Assembly (NCBI GenBank): GCA_025800385.1
Contig: JAOXRS010000138.1
Span: 1 to 47,324 of the forward strand
DNA length: 47,324 nt
Direction of reading: 5' to 3'
From: Candidatus Albibeggiatoa sp. nov. NOAA
GTDB lineage: Bacteria; Pseudomonadota; Gammaproteobacteria; Beggiatoales; Beggiatoaceae
Below the pieces are notes generated by a model. That model saw nothing but the letters and a program-made list of their open reading frames with translations, had not been told where the DNA came from and did not search any database. Position numbers and translations under genes: made by a program. This document shows positions 26,878-34,562 of this stretch, piece after piece. The first letter of the stretch is position 1, and each line of letters starts with the position of its first letter.

Positions 26878-26970
26878 TTAAATAGTTGACTTAAGTTGAT
26901 GTTGATATTGTCCAATGCACACAAAGTGATTTTCTGGTAAAGTAATTCTATTTTCTAAATTTGTATCCAT
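26878..26970 (-). CDS. Possible 30-residue small ORF upstream of the RND gene
   Basis: A short frame in the 183-nt gap between the HNH and RND genes runs from ATG at 26970 to TAA, with TAAGGT about 9 nt upstream. The product would be 30 residues, with no signal peptide or recognisable motif. It may be a leader peptide or a remnant of a longer gene, or chance. Confidence 0.25.
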   Translation of the reverse strand: MDTNLENRITLPENHFVCIGQYQHQLKSTI

Positions 26971-27030
26971 GATTGATTACCTTAAATATTTTTTATTCAA
27001 CACATTCCTACTAATTGCTCTGTTGTTTTC

Positions 27031-27474
27031 TCAACGTTGGTTTAAATAATGCTCAACAAGCTGCTGTAATTCTGTACCTTGCCATAAAAATCGTTCATTC
27101 ATTTTCTCAACCGTATTAAATTTTAATAATTTTGCCGTCACGCGCCCAATTGCAGTCAAACCCTCAATTTTTCCATTATTTTCAAGTCTAAAATGCGCTG
27201 TCCATATATCGTTTCTTGGATGAAATAAAGGCACAATATTTTGTGTTTCAGGATCAATGGAAGCAATGTCACTACCTTTATGCTTATTGCAAATCAAACA
27301 AGCCAAAGCAAGATTACTTTCCTCTGTTTCACCGCCATGCTTTTCCGCAATGATGTGGTCAATATGGTGCACTGAGAAGCTAACTATTTCGGGCATCAAG
27401 CAATATTCACAAATATCTTGAGCACGCTGAGAAACTAACTTACGTAATGCTGTGGAAATATAAGTTTTACTCAA
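27031..27474 (-). CDS. HNH endonuclease-domain protein
   Basis: The 147-residue product is a compact HNH nuclease. Zinc-binding pairs CEYC (22-25) and CLIC (59-62) frame the HHIDHI core (36-41), and NLALACLICNKHKG supplies the asparagine and final histidine. Such domains cut DNA, as in restriction, homing or toxin proteins. The C-terminal half (FHPRNDIWTAHF, LTAIGRVT) looks like a conserved companion region. Its start overlaps the stop of the preceding small gene by 4 nt, so the two are translationally coupled. I recall very similar pairs in cyanobacteria, to be confirmed by search. Confidence 0.85.
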   Translation of the reverse strand: MSKTYISTALRKLVSQRAQDICEYCLMPEIVSFSVHHIDHIIAEKHGGETEESNLALACLICNKHKGSDIASIDPETQNIVPLFHPRNDIWTAHFRLENNGKIEGLTAIGRVTAKLLKFNTVEKMNERFLWQGTELQQLVEHYLNQR

Positions 27475-27821
27475 GACTGCTGCCTTTTAATTGCACTGAT
27501 TTTTGCTTTCCTTACAAGATGCTCGATATACTCATACTGCTGCCACGCTTTCTCCTCTTCAGCATTTAAACTACCCGCTTTTTGCTTTTCAACCAATTGA
27601 TTTAACTGTGCTTGTAACTCAGGCGTTGGGCGCAAACGTAAAATATCCTCATTACTCGGCAAACTTGCTAAAAACTCCAGTACATCATTTAAACCATTGA
27701 AATAACCATAGGGCTTAGCTTCCAATTCCCGCAAACCAAATGTTAAGACCTGTGCCAATTGTGCTTGATGGGCTTGTAAACGTGGCACAAGTTCATCTGG
27801 TACATTTAAAGTTAACTGCAT
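27471..27821 (-). CDS. Small conserved protein paired with the HNH nuclease
   Basis: The 116-residue product begins MQLTLNVPDELVPRLQ, like the N-terminal beta-strand and helix of many DNA-binding antitoxins. A segment FNGLNDVLEFLASLPSNEDILRLRPTPELQ follows, then a charged C-terminal helix. No catalytic motif is seen. The 4-nt overlap with the HNH gene argues for a fixed two-gene unit. It could be an antitoxin or specificity partner for the nuclease, which is inference only. It lies 49 nt after the LysE gene. Confidence 0.75.
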   Translation of the reverse strand: MQLTLNVPDELVPRLQAHQAQLAQVLTFGLRELEAKPYGYFNGLNDVLEFLASLPSNEDILRLRPTPELQAQLNQLVEKQKAGSLNAEEEKAWQQYEYIEHLVRKAKISAIKRQQS

Positions 27822-27870
27822 GTTTCTACCCTTTTTCTGCCGAATATAAAACCAGTGTAGCAGCTATTTC

Positions 27871-28503
27871 TTAACGACTTGATGTAGCCAACTTAAAAGC
27901 AAAACCCAAAAACATCACACCGACAATTCTGTTTAACGCTAATTGCACAGTGGGTGAACCCGTAAACCAATTACTTAATTTAGCTGCTAACAATGCAATC
28001 GAGCTGAAAATTATGAAAGTTGCTACCGTAAATAAGCTACCTAATATCAAGCTTTGATACGTCACTGAACCTGCATTGACATCAACAAACTGAGGCAAGA
28101 AAGCAAGGAAAAATATTGACACTTTAGGGTTAGAAATATTCATCAACATGCCGCGCAAATAAAGCTGCCGTAAATTAACCGTGCTTTTTACCCCTGCTAC
28201 ATCCTCCTGATTGGATACTTTTGCAGTCAAGGCTTTCCACGCCAAATACACTAAATAAATCGCGCCGACAATTTTCAAAATAGTGAACGCAATCGCCGAT
28301 GATTGGAATAATACTGCCAGCCCAAACGCCACCGCTGTTGTATGGAATATCAACCCTGTACAAATCCCCAAAGTCACAATCAAGCCCACTTTTCTGCCGT
28401 GTAACATCGATTGGGTTAATACAAAGAGATTGTCAGGACCGGGGGCTAAGGTCACCAAGCTGGATGCGACTACAAATGTGATAATGGTTTCTATGGCTAA
28501 CAT
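27871..28503 (-). CDS. LysE/RhtB-family amino-acid exporter (copy 1)
   Basis: The 210-residue inner-membrane protein has about six hydrophobic helices. The family segment LAPGPDNLFVLTQSMLHGRKVGL lies near the N-terminus, and NPKVSIFFLAFLPQFV in the middle. LysE/RhtB proteins export amino acids or homoserine-lactone-like compounds. It is a close tandem paralogue of the next gene, 34 nt away. The substrate is unknown. Confidence 0.9.
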   Translation of the reverse strand: MLAIETIITFVVASSLVTLAPGPDNLFVLTQSMLHGRKVGLIVTLGICTGLIFHTTAVAFGLAVLFQSSAIAFTILKIVGAIYLVYLAWKALTAKVSNQEDVAGVKSTVNLRQLYLRGMLMNISNPKVSIFFLAFLPQFVDVNAGSVTYQSLILGSLFTVATFIIFSSIALLAAKLSNWFTGSPTVQLALNRIVGVMFLGFAFKLATSSR

Positions 28504-28537
28504 AAATCACAATCCTCTATGCTGTGAAAACAAGGAA

Positions 28538-29167
28538 TTATCGGTGCGAAGTGGCTAATTTAAAAGCAAACCCTAAAAACATCACACCAACGACCTTATT
28601 TAAAATTGTTTGAATATGCGGCGAACGATGTACCCAATTTTTAAGCTTCGACGTGAGTAACACCATTGCACCGTAAATTAAAAAGCTCGCAAGCATCGCC
28701 AAACCACCTAACATAATGATTTGATATTCCACCGCGCCGATTTTGGTATCCACGAATTGCGGTAAGAAGGCAAGAAAAAACATCGATGCTTTTGGGTTAG
28801 AAATATTGATAAGCATTGCTTGTAAATACAATTTACTCAGACTACAGGTCGCTGGCGTTGCTTCAATTGTTTGCACTGATACCGTCGTTGTTAACGCTTT
28901 CCACGCCAAATACAACAAATAAATCGCCCCCACAGTTTTTAAAATGGTAAATGCAATCGCTGAAGACTGAAACAAAACCGCTAAGCCCAACGCAATGGCA
29001 GTTGTATGGAAAACAAGCCCCGTGCAAATCCCCAGCACCGCAACAATGCCTGCTTTTTTGCCATGTAATACCGATTGGCTGAGCACAAATAAATTGTCAG
29101 GGCCAGGGGCTAAAATCACGAGAGTCACCGTCAATAAAAAACTGATGATTGTTTCTATCGCAAGCAT
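28538..29167 (-). CDS. LysE/RhtB-family amino-acid exporter (copy 2)
   Basis: The 209-residue product has the same layout as its neighbour: LAPGPDNLFVLSQSVLHGKKAG, then six helices and NPKASMFFLAFLPQFVD. The two share most of their residues along the whole length, so they arose by tandem duplication. It begins 5 nt after the membrane fusion protein gene, which argues for one transcript. An export role is established for the family, but the substrate is not evident. Confidence 0.9.
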   Translation of the reverse strand: MLAIETIISFLLTVTLVILAPGPDNLFVLSQSVLHGKKAGIVAVLGICTGLVFHTTAIALGLAVLFQSSAIAFTILKTVGAIYLLYLAWKALTTTVSVQTIEATPATCSLSKLYLQAMLINISNPKASMFFLAFLPQFVDTKIGAVEYQIIMLGGLAMLASFLIYGAMVLLTSKLKNWVHRSPHIQTILNKVVGVMFLGFAFKLATSHR

Positions 29168-29172
29168 GAGTT

Positions 29173-30315
29173 TTATTGCGACTCTGCTAATGCAACTGTA
29201 TTGCTGTCAGGTTTGTCCGATTGTTCTGCAACCACAGGCCCTGGCATCAAACGCTCGTTACCTTCGTTCACAACACGATCACCTTTCTGCAATTCAGCGG
29301 TTTCAATTGCCGCGCGATCATTTTGATAAAACAATACATTGACTGCGACTTTGCTAGCCATATCACCTTCATCAGTTTTGTTGACTTTGAACACAGAGTA
29401 TTCACTGCCACGTTGCACCAACGCATGTTTACTCACGGTTAAATGGGCTTGTTGTTCACCCATCGGCAACCATGCAGTCACAGACATACCGGGCATCAAT
29501 TTTTGCTGACGATTATCAAACCGCGCAACTAAAGTGAAAGTACGGGCTTTTAAATCCACATTGCCTAAAGTCACGACATTGTTAGAAGTCAAGGTTGTAC
29601 CATTGATCTTTAACTCAACTTTTGGCTTTTTACCTAATTTGTGTACAAAGCGTTCAGGCACATCTAACCATGCTTCTAATTTACTATCTTCAACCATACT
29701 AATCGCTTGTTGCCCTTGATTGAACCATTCGCCTGTTTCGGCTAAACGCTCAGTGACCAAACCACTAAATGGCGCGTATAAACTTAAATCAGCTAAACGC
29801 ACTTTTAAATATTGGATTTGTGCATGACGAGCTTCGACATTGGCTTGTGCTTCTTGCAATGCGGCTTGTGCTACACTTACCGATGTTTTTGAAGAACGTA
29901 ACGTACGCTGAGAAATGGCTTTTTTCTGAGCTGAATATTGGTCGGCCTCCAATTCAACTTTGGCATTCGCTAACTCTGCTTTACGTTGTTTCACTGCAGC
30001 TTTGGCTTGCTTTAATTCCGCTTGTGACTGCGACAATTGTGAATTGAGTCGACGCTTATCCAACTGCAATAATTTGTCACCTTTTTTGACTCGAGAGCCT
30101 TCATTAACAAATACTTTGGCGACATAACCCGATTCACGTACGGCTAAATGGGCTTCAGACAAGGCTTTTAAATTTCCTGTCACACGGTTGCGTTGTTGTA
30201 AAGGTTGTAATTGTACGGTTTCAGTTCTGACAACTTGTTGTGCTTGCGCGGGAGCGATGAACACATTAAGCAGTAAACCTGAAATGATAAATGCTTGATA
30301 TAGTTTGTACTGCAT
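29173..30315 (-). CDS. RND efflux membrane fusion protein (periplasmic adaptor)
   Basis: The 380-residue product has a signal peptide (MQYKLYQAFIISGLLLNVF to APAQAQ). A lipoyl half-motif (GYVAKVFVNEGSRVKKGDKLLQLD), a long alpha-helical coiled-coil hairpin (about 95-160), the second lipoyl half and beta-barrel domains follow. This is the HlyD/AcrA-type adaptor that joins an RND pump to an outer-membrane channel. ATG 30315 is chosen because AAGGA lies 7 nt upstream and the signal peptide starts there; the longer frame from 30408 would overlap the acetyltransferase gene. Its pump is probably the RND gene at 23518. Confidence 0.92.
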   Translation of the reverse strand: MQYKLYQAFIISGLLLNVFIAPAQAQQVVRTETVQLQPLQQRNRVTGNLKALSEAHLAVRESGYVAKVFVNEGSRVKKGDKLLQLDKRRLNSQLSQSQAELKQAKAAVKQRKAELANAKVELEADQYSAQKKAISQRTLRSSKTSVSVAQAALQEAQANVEARHAQIQYLKVRLADLSLYAPFSGLVTERLAETGEWFNQGQQAISMVEDSKLEAWLDVPERFVHKLGKKPKVELKINGTTLTSNNVVTLGNVDLKARTFTLVARFDNRQQKLMPGMSVTAWLPMGEQQAHLTVSKHALVQRGSEYSVFKVNKTDEGDMASKVAVNVLFYQNDRAAIETAELQKGDRVVNEGNERLMPGPVVAEQSDKPDSNTVALAESQ

Positions 30316-30355
30316 GATGGTTTCCTTGAAACACATAAAATATTTAAAAATGTAG

Positions 30356-31213
30356 CTAATACAAAACAGATGGCAAGTAGCTACCCTGTGGTTGGTTATA
30401 AAGTCCAATTGTCATAAGATTCATCACATAGCCAACACGTAACCCATTTGCTAAGCACCAACGAAATAGCTCATGATTGGTTAACGGCACAAGAATACCT
30501 GGGCCTTGAAATATCTCTGCAGCACAGATCAATGCTTTTAAACCATCATTTGATTCTGCAACACTGTGTCCACCGAACCCGATGCTTGAAGAATAACCCA
30601 CAATACGCTGGTTAAACTCAACCACTGTCGCTTGCTGTTTTTCAATGGCATCAGTTAATTCACCAGCACGATCATGTCCATGAATTTGATGGCATAAAGT
30701 ATTACATGCTGCAAAGTCATCTTTTGTCGCAGTTCGTATCTCGTAGCCTAGTATTTTTTGTGAAATAGCTTCACCTTGCATGATGGCTAACGGCTGTTGA
30801 GTATTAAATCCAAGTTTGGCATATAAAGATAATGAGCGATTGTTAAAAGCTGCTTGAACCAGTCGAATTCCTACAAAATTTTGTGCTTGTGCCCTGTTAA
30901 TCACCGCTTGCATTAACTGGCGACCCACTAAGCGATTCTGTGTATTAGGATCAACGGTAATAGGACCAATGCCAGCAATTGTTGAGCGTTCATCAAGAAA
31001 ATTACTGCCGATCACCTTGCCCTCTAATTCCGCAACAACACCATAAAAATTGGGGTGCTCAATAGCATTAGATGCTATACCTTGTGCAACTTCTACATTG
31101 GGTAAGTCAGCTGTAAACCCATGTTGTTCTGCAACAGATTTAAATGCGGCATAACAAATCTCACCACAGATCGACACATCTTTAGCTTGAGCTTCACGAA
31201 TAACTAAGTTCAT
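30356..31213 (-). CDS. Tandem GNAT-family acetyltransferase
   Basis: The 285-residue product has a complete GNAT domain in the first half, with the acetyl-CoA segment NRLVGRQLMQAV and the following FNNRSLSLYAKLGF. A second, more divergent GNAT-like half starts at YEIRTATKDDFAA. These enzymes move an acetyl group from acetyl-CoA to amines. The position between marR and the membrane fusion protein suggests a role linked to detoxification, for example acetylating the pump's substrate. That link is inference. The second half lacks a clear CoA loop and may be structural. Confidence 0.8.
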   Translation of the reverse strand: MNLVIREAQAKDVSICGEICYAAFKSVAEQHGFTADLPNVEVAQGIASNAIEHPNFYGVVAELEGKVIGSNFLDERSTIAGIGPITVDPNTQNRLVGRQLMQAVINRAQAQNFVGIRLVQAAFNNRSLSLYAKLGFNTQQPLAIMQGEAISQKILGYEIRTATKDDFAACNTLCHQIHGHDRAGELTDAIEKQQATVVEFNQRIVGYSSSIGFGGHSVAESNDGLKALICAAEIFQGPGILVPLTNHELFRWCLANGLRVGYVMNLMTIGLYNQPQGSYLPSVLY

Positions 31214-31262
31214 AATTTGATAACCTTATTGTTTAGTAAGAAAGAAATATTGATTCAATGAC

Positions 31263-31772
31263 TTATTCAAACAAACGTTGCTCAAGTCGATTGTTCAACT
31301 TACCTAATAAGGTACTCAGCTGCTTCAACTCACCTTCTTCCAATACCTCAGAAATCCATTCATTGTCATATTTCAAAATAGCTTCCATGGATTGTTCGAC
31401 CAGCTCTTGCCCTGCTTGGGTTAAATGCACTAATTTACTGCGTTTGTCATGGTCTTGAACCGAGCGTGTAATCAATTTACGCCGCTCCAATTCATACAAA
31501 ATTTTGGTTAAACCACCTGATGTAATCAGCATTGATTGTTGTACAGCTTTAGGTGTCAATACGTACGGCTTAGGAGAATTACGTAATGCGGCTAACACAT
31601 CAAACTCGGTTGAACTCAGACCAAAACGTTTCATGTCTTCATTACATTGACATAAAGCTAATTCTCTTACTCGGAATAAATAAATTGTCAGCTCATGAAC
31701 ATGATGATAATCCGTTGGCCAATGCTGTTTGATACGCGCCAACATTTCATCCGCTGAAATTTTATCTTTCAT
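31263..31772 (-). CDS. MarR-family transcriptional regulator
   Basis: The 169-residue product has the MarR winged helix (GLSSTEFDVLAALRNSP, LTPKAVQQSMLITSGGLTKILYELERRKLITR, then wing DHDKRSKLVHLTQAGQEL). Such dimers usually repress genes for efflux and lose DNA binding on ligand or oxidation. It heads the minus-strand efflux cluster, and the GNAT gene starts 49 nt later. ATG 31772 is preferred over an in-frame GTG at 31781, since the AGAG ribosome site is then 8 nt away. A palindrome over its likely promoter (31821-31838) suggests autoregulation. Confidence 0.9.
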   Translation of the reverse strand: MKDKISADEMLARIKQHWPTDYHHVHELTIYLFRVRELALCQCNEDMKRFGLSSTEFDVLAALRNSPKPYVLTPKAVQQSMLITSGGLTKILYELERRKLITRSVQDHDKRSKLVHLTQAGQELVEQSMEAILKYDNEWISEVLEEGELKQLSTLLGKLNNRLEQRLFE

Positions 31773-31806
31773 ACATATCACTCTGTCATCATCTGAGTAA
31801 TATACT

Positions 31807-31838
31807 AAGCTTTAGAAAGTTATCTTGCAAGTAAGATA
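31807..31838 (-). promoter_or_regulatory. marR promoter with palindromic operator
   Basis: TATCTT-N6-AAGATA (31821-31838) is a perfect inverted repeat of MarR-operator size. On the minus strand its centre supplies TTGCAA as a -35, followed after 17 bp by TAGTAT as a -10. A protein bound there would block RNA polymerase at the marR-GNAT-efflux operon. Confidence 0.6.
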
Positions 31839-31921
31839 TTTTAAGATGAAATAAATAACAGATAAATGGATGCTAAACGATTTATATTACAACTAAATTT
31901 CATTTTATTCGATTGTAACAA

Positions 31922-31941
31922 AATTCGACACTTTTCGAATT
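31922..31941. promoter_or_regulatory. Palindrome copy 1, downstream of arsR
   Basis: AATTCGAcactttTCGAATT is a perfect 7-bp inverted repeat with a 6-nt spacer. It lies between the arsR-type stop and the marR promoter. The core ATTCGA-N6-TCGAAT recurs at the arsR start codon. Confidence 0.6.
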
Positions 31942-31965
31942 ACCCAGACAAAAAATAGTCTTAAG

Positions 31966-32313
31966 CTACTCGTTACTGACATGGTTAAAAAATAATTTGA
32001 GCTTTTCGACTGCATCCACATCCACCCAAATGGCCACTTGCTGACCAGTACGTTGCACATGCAATAAACCCACATTACTGAGTTCTTTAATATGGTGTGA
32101 AATTGTTGACGGGGCTAAACCATATTCTTCGGCTAAACTGCGTTGACAAGATAGCATGGTATCCACATCAATATCGACAATCGTACCGGGGGGATGTTTC
32201 GCTAAAGAGCGCAAGAAAATCCGCAAGCGTATTGGGTTAGACAACGCCTTAAACATTTTCGAGTACTCTGCGATCAAAGGCAGATCATTTTCTAAACTTT
32301 CGATATTCGACAT
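31966..32313 (-). CDS. ArsR-family winged-helix repressor
   Basis: The 115-residue product has the ArsR layout MFKALSNPIRLRIFLRSL, then recognition helix LAEEYGLAPSTISHHIKEL and the wing VQRTGQQVAIWV. It lacks the ELCVCDL metal-binding box. From this start it has a single cysteine (C56), so it is probably not a classical arsenic sensor. The chosen ATG lies only 7 nt after a near-consensus -10, so the mRNA is probably leaderless; an upstream in-frame ATG (32388) would lie above the promoter. It is divergent from the WD40-yejBE unit. Confidence 0.85.
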   Translation of the reverse strand: MSNIESLENDLPLIAEYSKMFKALSNPIRLRIFLRSLAKHPPGTIVDIDVDTMLSCQRSLAEEYGLAPSTISHHIKELSNVGLLHVQRTGQQVAIWVDVDAVEKLKLFFNHVSNE

Positions 32314-32322
32314 GTTTCGAAT
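32305..32322. promoter_or_regulatory. Palindrome copy 2, over the arsR start codon
   Basis: ATTCGAcatgttTCGAAT is a 6-bp inverted repeat with a 6-nt spacer. It contains the arsR start codon and probable transcription start, and shares two bases with the -10 box. This is the expected place for an autoregulatory operator. Confidence 0.6.
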
Positions 32323-32349
32323 CTTAGAATCAGAATGGCATTTTGTCAA
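32321..32349 (-). promoter_or_regulatory. arsR promoter (TTGACA-N17-TAAGAT)
   Basis: On the minus strand the perfect -35 TTGACA (32349-32344) and -10 TAAGAT (32326-32321) are 17 bp apart. The ATG begins 8 nt after the -10, which coincides with the expected transcription start. Confidence 0.75.
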
Positions 32350-32364
32350 GAACCGATTGACAAA
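32342..32364. promoter_or_regulatory. Palindrome of back-to-back -35 boxes, arsR / WD40 gene
   Basis: TTTGTCAA (32342-32349) and TTGACAAA (32357-32364) form a perfect 8-bp inverted repeat with a 7-nt spacer. Each arm contains a TTGACA -35, one for each divergent gene. On the plus strand a weak -10 (CACAAT, 32379-32384) follows at 16 bp. Confidence 0.5.
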
Positions 32365-32417
32365 CCCAGACAAAACCGCACAATGCACAGTATAAAAAAC
32401 AAATAAGGTTAAATTGA

Positions 32418-33494
32418 ATGCGTTACGGCTGGCTACTCTTCATTCTATTGTTTTCTACGCACGCTTTTGCAGTAAAGCCTATTGAAAAATATAAGCTCGA
32501 TGGCCATAAAGATGGCATTTTATACGCAGCATTTAGTGACAACGGTCAATATATCGTGACCACAGGGGTTAAGTCCGCCCGCCTCTGGTCAAGCAAAACA
32601 GGCCAGCTACTAGGTGCATTACACGGTCATAGTGAAAATATTTGGTATGCGAGTTTCAGCCCTGATAATAAAAAATTAGTCACTGCATCACAAGATAAAA
32701 CGGCAATCATTTGGGATGTACAAACAGGTAAACAATTAGTCATGTTAAAAGGTCATGATAATTGGGTGATTCGTGCAAGTTTTTCACCTGATGGTCAACA
32801 AGTTTTAACTGCTTCTCGAGATAATACAGCTCGTCTATGGAATGTAGCTACGGGTAAACAAACTGCCATGCTGAAAGGACATATTCGAGGCATCGCTCAC
32901 GCAGCCTATAGTCCCAATGGTCAATATATTGTGACTGTTGGTATGTTAAGCGCACGGATTTGGCAAACAGATACAGCAAAATTAGTCCATGAATTACAAG
33001 GGCACACTAATTATTTATATCACGCAGCATTCAGCCAAGATAATCAATTATTAATTACTGCTTCAGAAGATAAAACGGCACGAGTTTGGTCATTGCAAAC
33101 AGGTAAACAGCTGCAGAATTTAAAAAGCCATACCAGCCGTATTTATTTCGCGCAATTGGACAATACAGGCAAAAAAGCAGTCACTGCGGCTTATGACAAC
33201 ACAGCTAAAATTTGGGATGTAGAAACGGGTACAGTTTTGCATACATTAAAGGGGCATCGAGATGCGTTACGCCAAGCGATTTTTAGCCCTGATGGACAAT
33301 ATATTTTAACGGCTTCTGTAGATAATACAGTGCGTTTGTGGAATGTGGAAACAGGTAAAACCATTGATGGTATTTCACAGCATAGTGATTGGGTAACACA
33401 AATGGCTTTTCATCCAACCCAGCCTATTTTTATTACTGCAGGTGCTGACAATAAGGCGATTGTTTGGGTTTTAGAATCATCACAAAATAACTAG
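32418..33494 (+). CDS. Secreted eight-bladed WD40 beta-propeller protein
   Basis: The 358-residue product starts with a signal peptide (MRYGWLLFILLFSTHAFA). The rest is eight WD40 repeats of about 41-42 residues, each with the GH...SPDG...TAS-D-TAR-W pattern. It should fold as a single eight-bladed propeller in the periplasm and serve as a binding platform. AAGG lies about 10 nt before the ATG. The yejB gene starts 12 nt after its stop, so they are probably one operon, an uncommon pairing. No catalytic domain is present. Confidence 0.9.
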   Translation: MRYGWLLFILLFSTHAFAVKPIEKYKLDGHKDGILYAAFSDNGQYIVTTGVKSARLWSSKTGQLLGALHGHSENIWYASFSPDNKKLVTASQDKTAIIWDVQTGKQLVMLKGHDNWVIRASFSPDGQQVLTASRDNTARLWNVATGKQTAMLKGHIRGIAHAAYSPNGQYIVTVGMLSARIWQTDTAKLVHELQGHTNYLYHAAFSQDNQLLITASEDKTARVWSLQTGKQLQNLKSHTSRIYFAQLDNTGKKAVTAAYDNTAKIWDVETGTVLHTLKGHRDALRQAIFSPDGQYILTASVDNTVRLWNVETGKTIDGISQHSDWVTQMAFHPTQPIFITAGADNKAIVWVLESSQNN

Positions 33495-33506
33495 AATACA
33501 TATCCC

Positions 33507-34562
33507 ATGTTGAATTATATTCTTAAACGTCTGCTGTTGATGATCCCCACGTTATTTGGGGTGATGTTAGTGACTTTCATTGTCACGCAATTTGTACCGG
33601 GAGGGCCTGTTGAACAACTGATTAATGAGTTGAAGCATCAGCAACACATGGGTGAAGCTTCTGTCGGAGGTACAACGGGTTTATATCGTGGAGCAAAAGG
33701 CTTAGACGAAGAGCAATTGGAACAACTGAATACATTATATGGTTTTGACCAACCTGCTTATCAACGCTTTCTTACCATGATGGGCAACTATCTTACCTTT
33801 AATTTTGGCGACAGCTACATACATCATCAATCTGTTTTAGACCTCATTATCTCCAAACTCCCTGTTTCCCTAACCCTTGGATTATGGACATTTTTCCTGA
33901 CTTATCTTATCTGTATTCCACTTGGCATTACTAAGGCTGTACGTGATGGCTCGCGATTCGATGTGATTACCAGTACTGTCATTTTATTTGGTTATGCAAT
34001 TCCTAATTTTGTCCTCGGTATTTTGCTCATTGTGTTATTCAGTGGCGGCAGTTTTTGGGATATTTTTCCACTACGTGGCTTAGTGTCAGATAATTGGCAT
34101 GAGCTGGCATGGCATCAACAAATTTTAGATTATCTATGGCATATCACTTTGCCGATTATTTCTTTGATGGTAGGTAATTTTGCAGTAATGACCATGTTAA
34201 CTAAAAACAGTTTTATCGAAGAAATTCGTAAACAATACGTATTAACTGCTCGGGCTAAGGGTTTGAGTGACAACGTGATTTTGTATAAACATATTTTCCG
34301 AAATGCAATGATTCCGCTTGCAACCAGTTTTCCTGCTGCTTTTATTGCCGCTTTTTTTGCAGGAAGCCTATTAGTTGAAACGATTTTCTCACTCGATGGA
34401 TTAGGCTTATTATCTTATGAATCAGTGATTAAACGTGACTATCCTGTGGTGCTCGGCAGTTTGTATATTTTTACTCTATTGGGCTTATTTGCTAAACTAC
34501 TGGCTGATATTAGCTATGTGCTGATTGATCCACGCATTCAGTTTGAATCCATTAACCAATGA
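33507..34562 (+). CDS. yejB: Peptide ABC transporter permease YejB
   Basis: The 351-residue inner-membrane protein matches the YejB/DppB type. It starts MLNYILKRLLLMIPTLFGVMLVTF, has a long periplasmic insert (about 30-110) and carries the cytoplasmic EAA-like loop (YVLTARAKGLSDNVILYKHIFRNAMIP) that contacts the ATPase. YejABEF imports oligopeptides and microcin C-type compounds. Only the two permeases are here. The binding protein YejA and ATPase YejF are missing from the window. Its stop overlaps the yejE start by 4 nt. Confidence 0.93.
   Translation: MLNYILKRLLLMIPTLFGVMLVTFIVTQFVPGGPVEQLINELKHQQHMGEASVGGTTGLYRGAKGLDEEQLEQLNTLYGFDQPAYQRFLTMMGNYLTFNFGDSYIHHQSVLDLIISKLPVSLTLGLWTFFLTYLICIPLGITKAVRDGSRFDVITSTVILFGYAIPNFVLGILLIVLFSGGSFWDIFPLRGLVSDNWHELAWHQQILDYLWHITLPIISLMVGNFAVMTMLTKNSFIEEIRKQYVLTARAKGLSDNVILYKHIFRNAMIPLATSFPAAFIAAFFAGSLLVETIFSLDGLGLLSYESVIKRDYPVVLGSLYIFTLLGLFAKLLADISYVLIDPRIQFESINQ

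Noticed and set aside
30316..30408. Longer start for the membrane fusion protein
   Set aside because: It would bury the signal peptide and overlap the acetyltransferase gene, while ATG 30315 has a good ribosome site.
31922..32322. SqrR/BigR-type operator ATTC-N8-GAAT
   Set aside because: The spacing between ATTC and GAAT here is ten, and the repressor has only one cysteine, so a sulfide-sensor assignment is not supported.
32314..32388. Longer start for the ArsR-type protein
   Set aside because: It lies upstream of a near-consensus promoter for the same gene and adds residues unlike the family.
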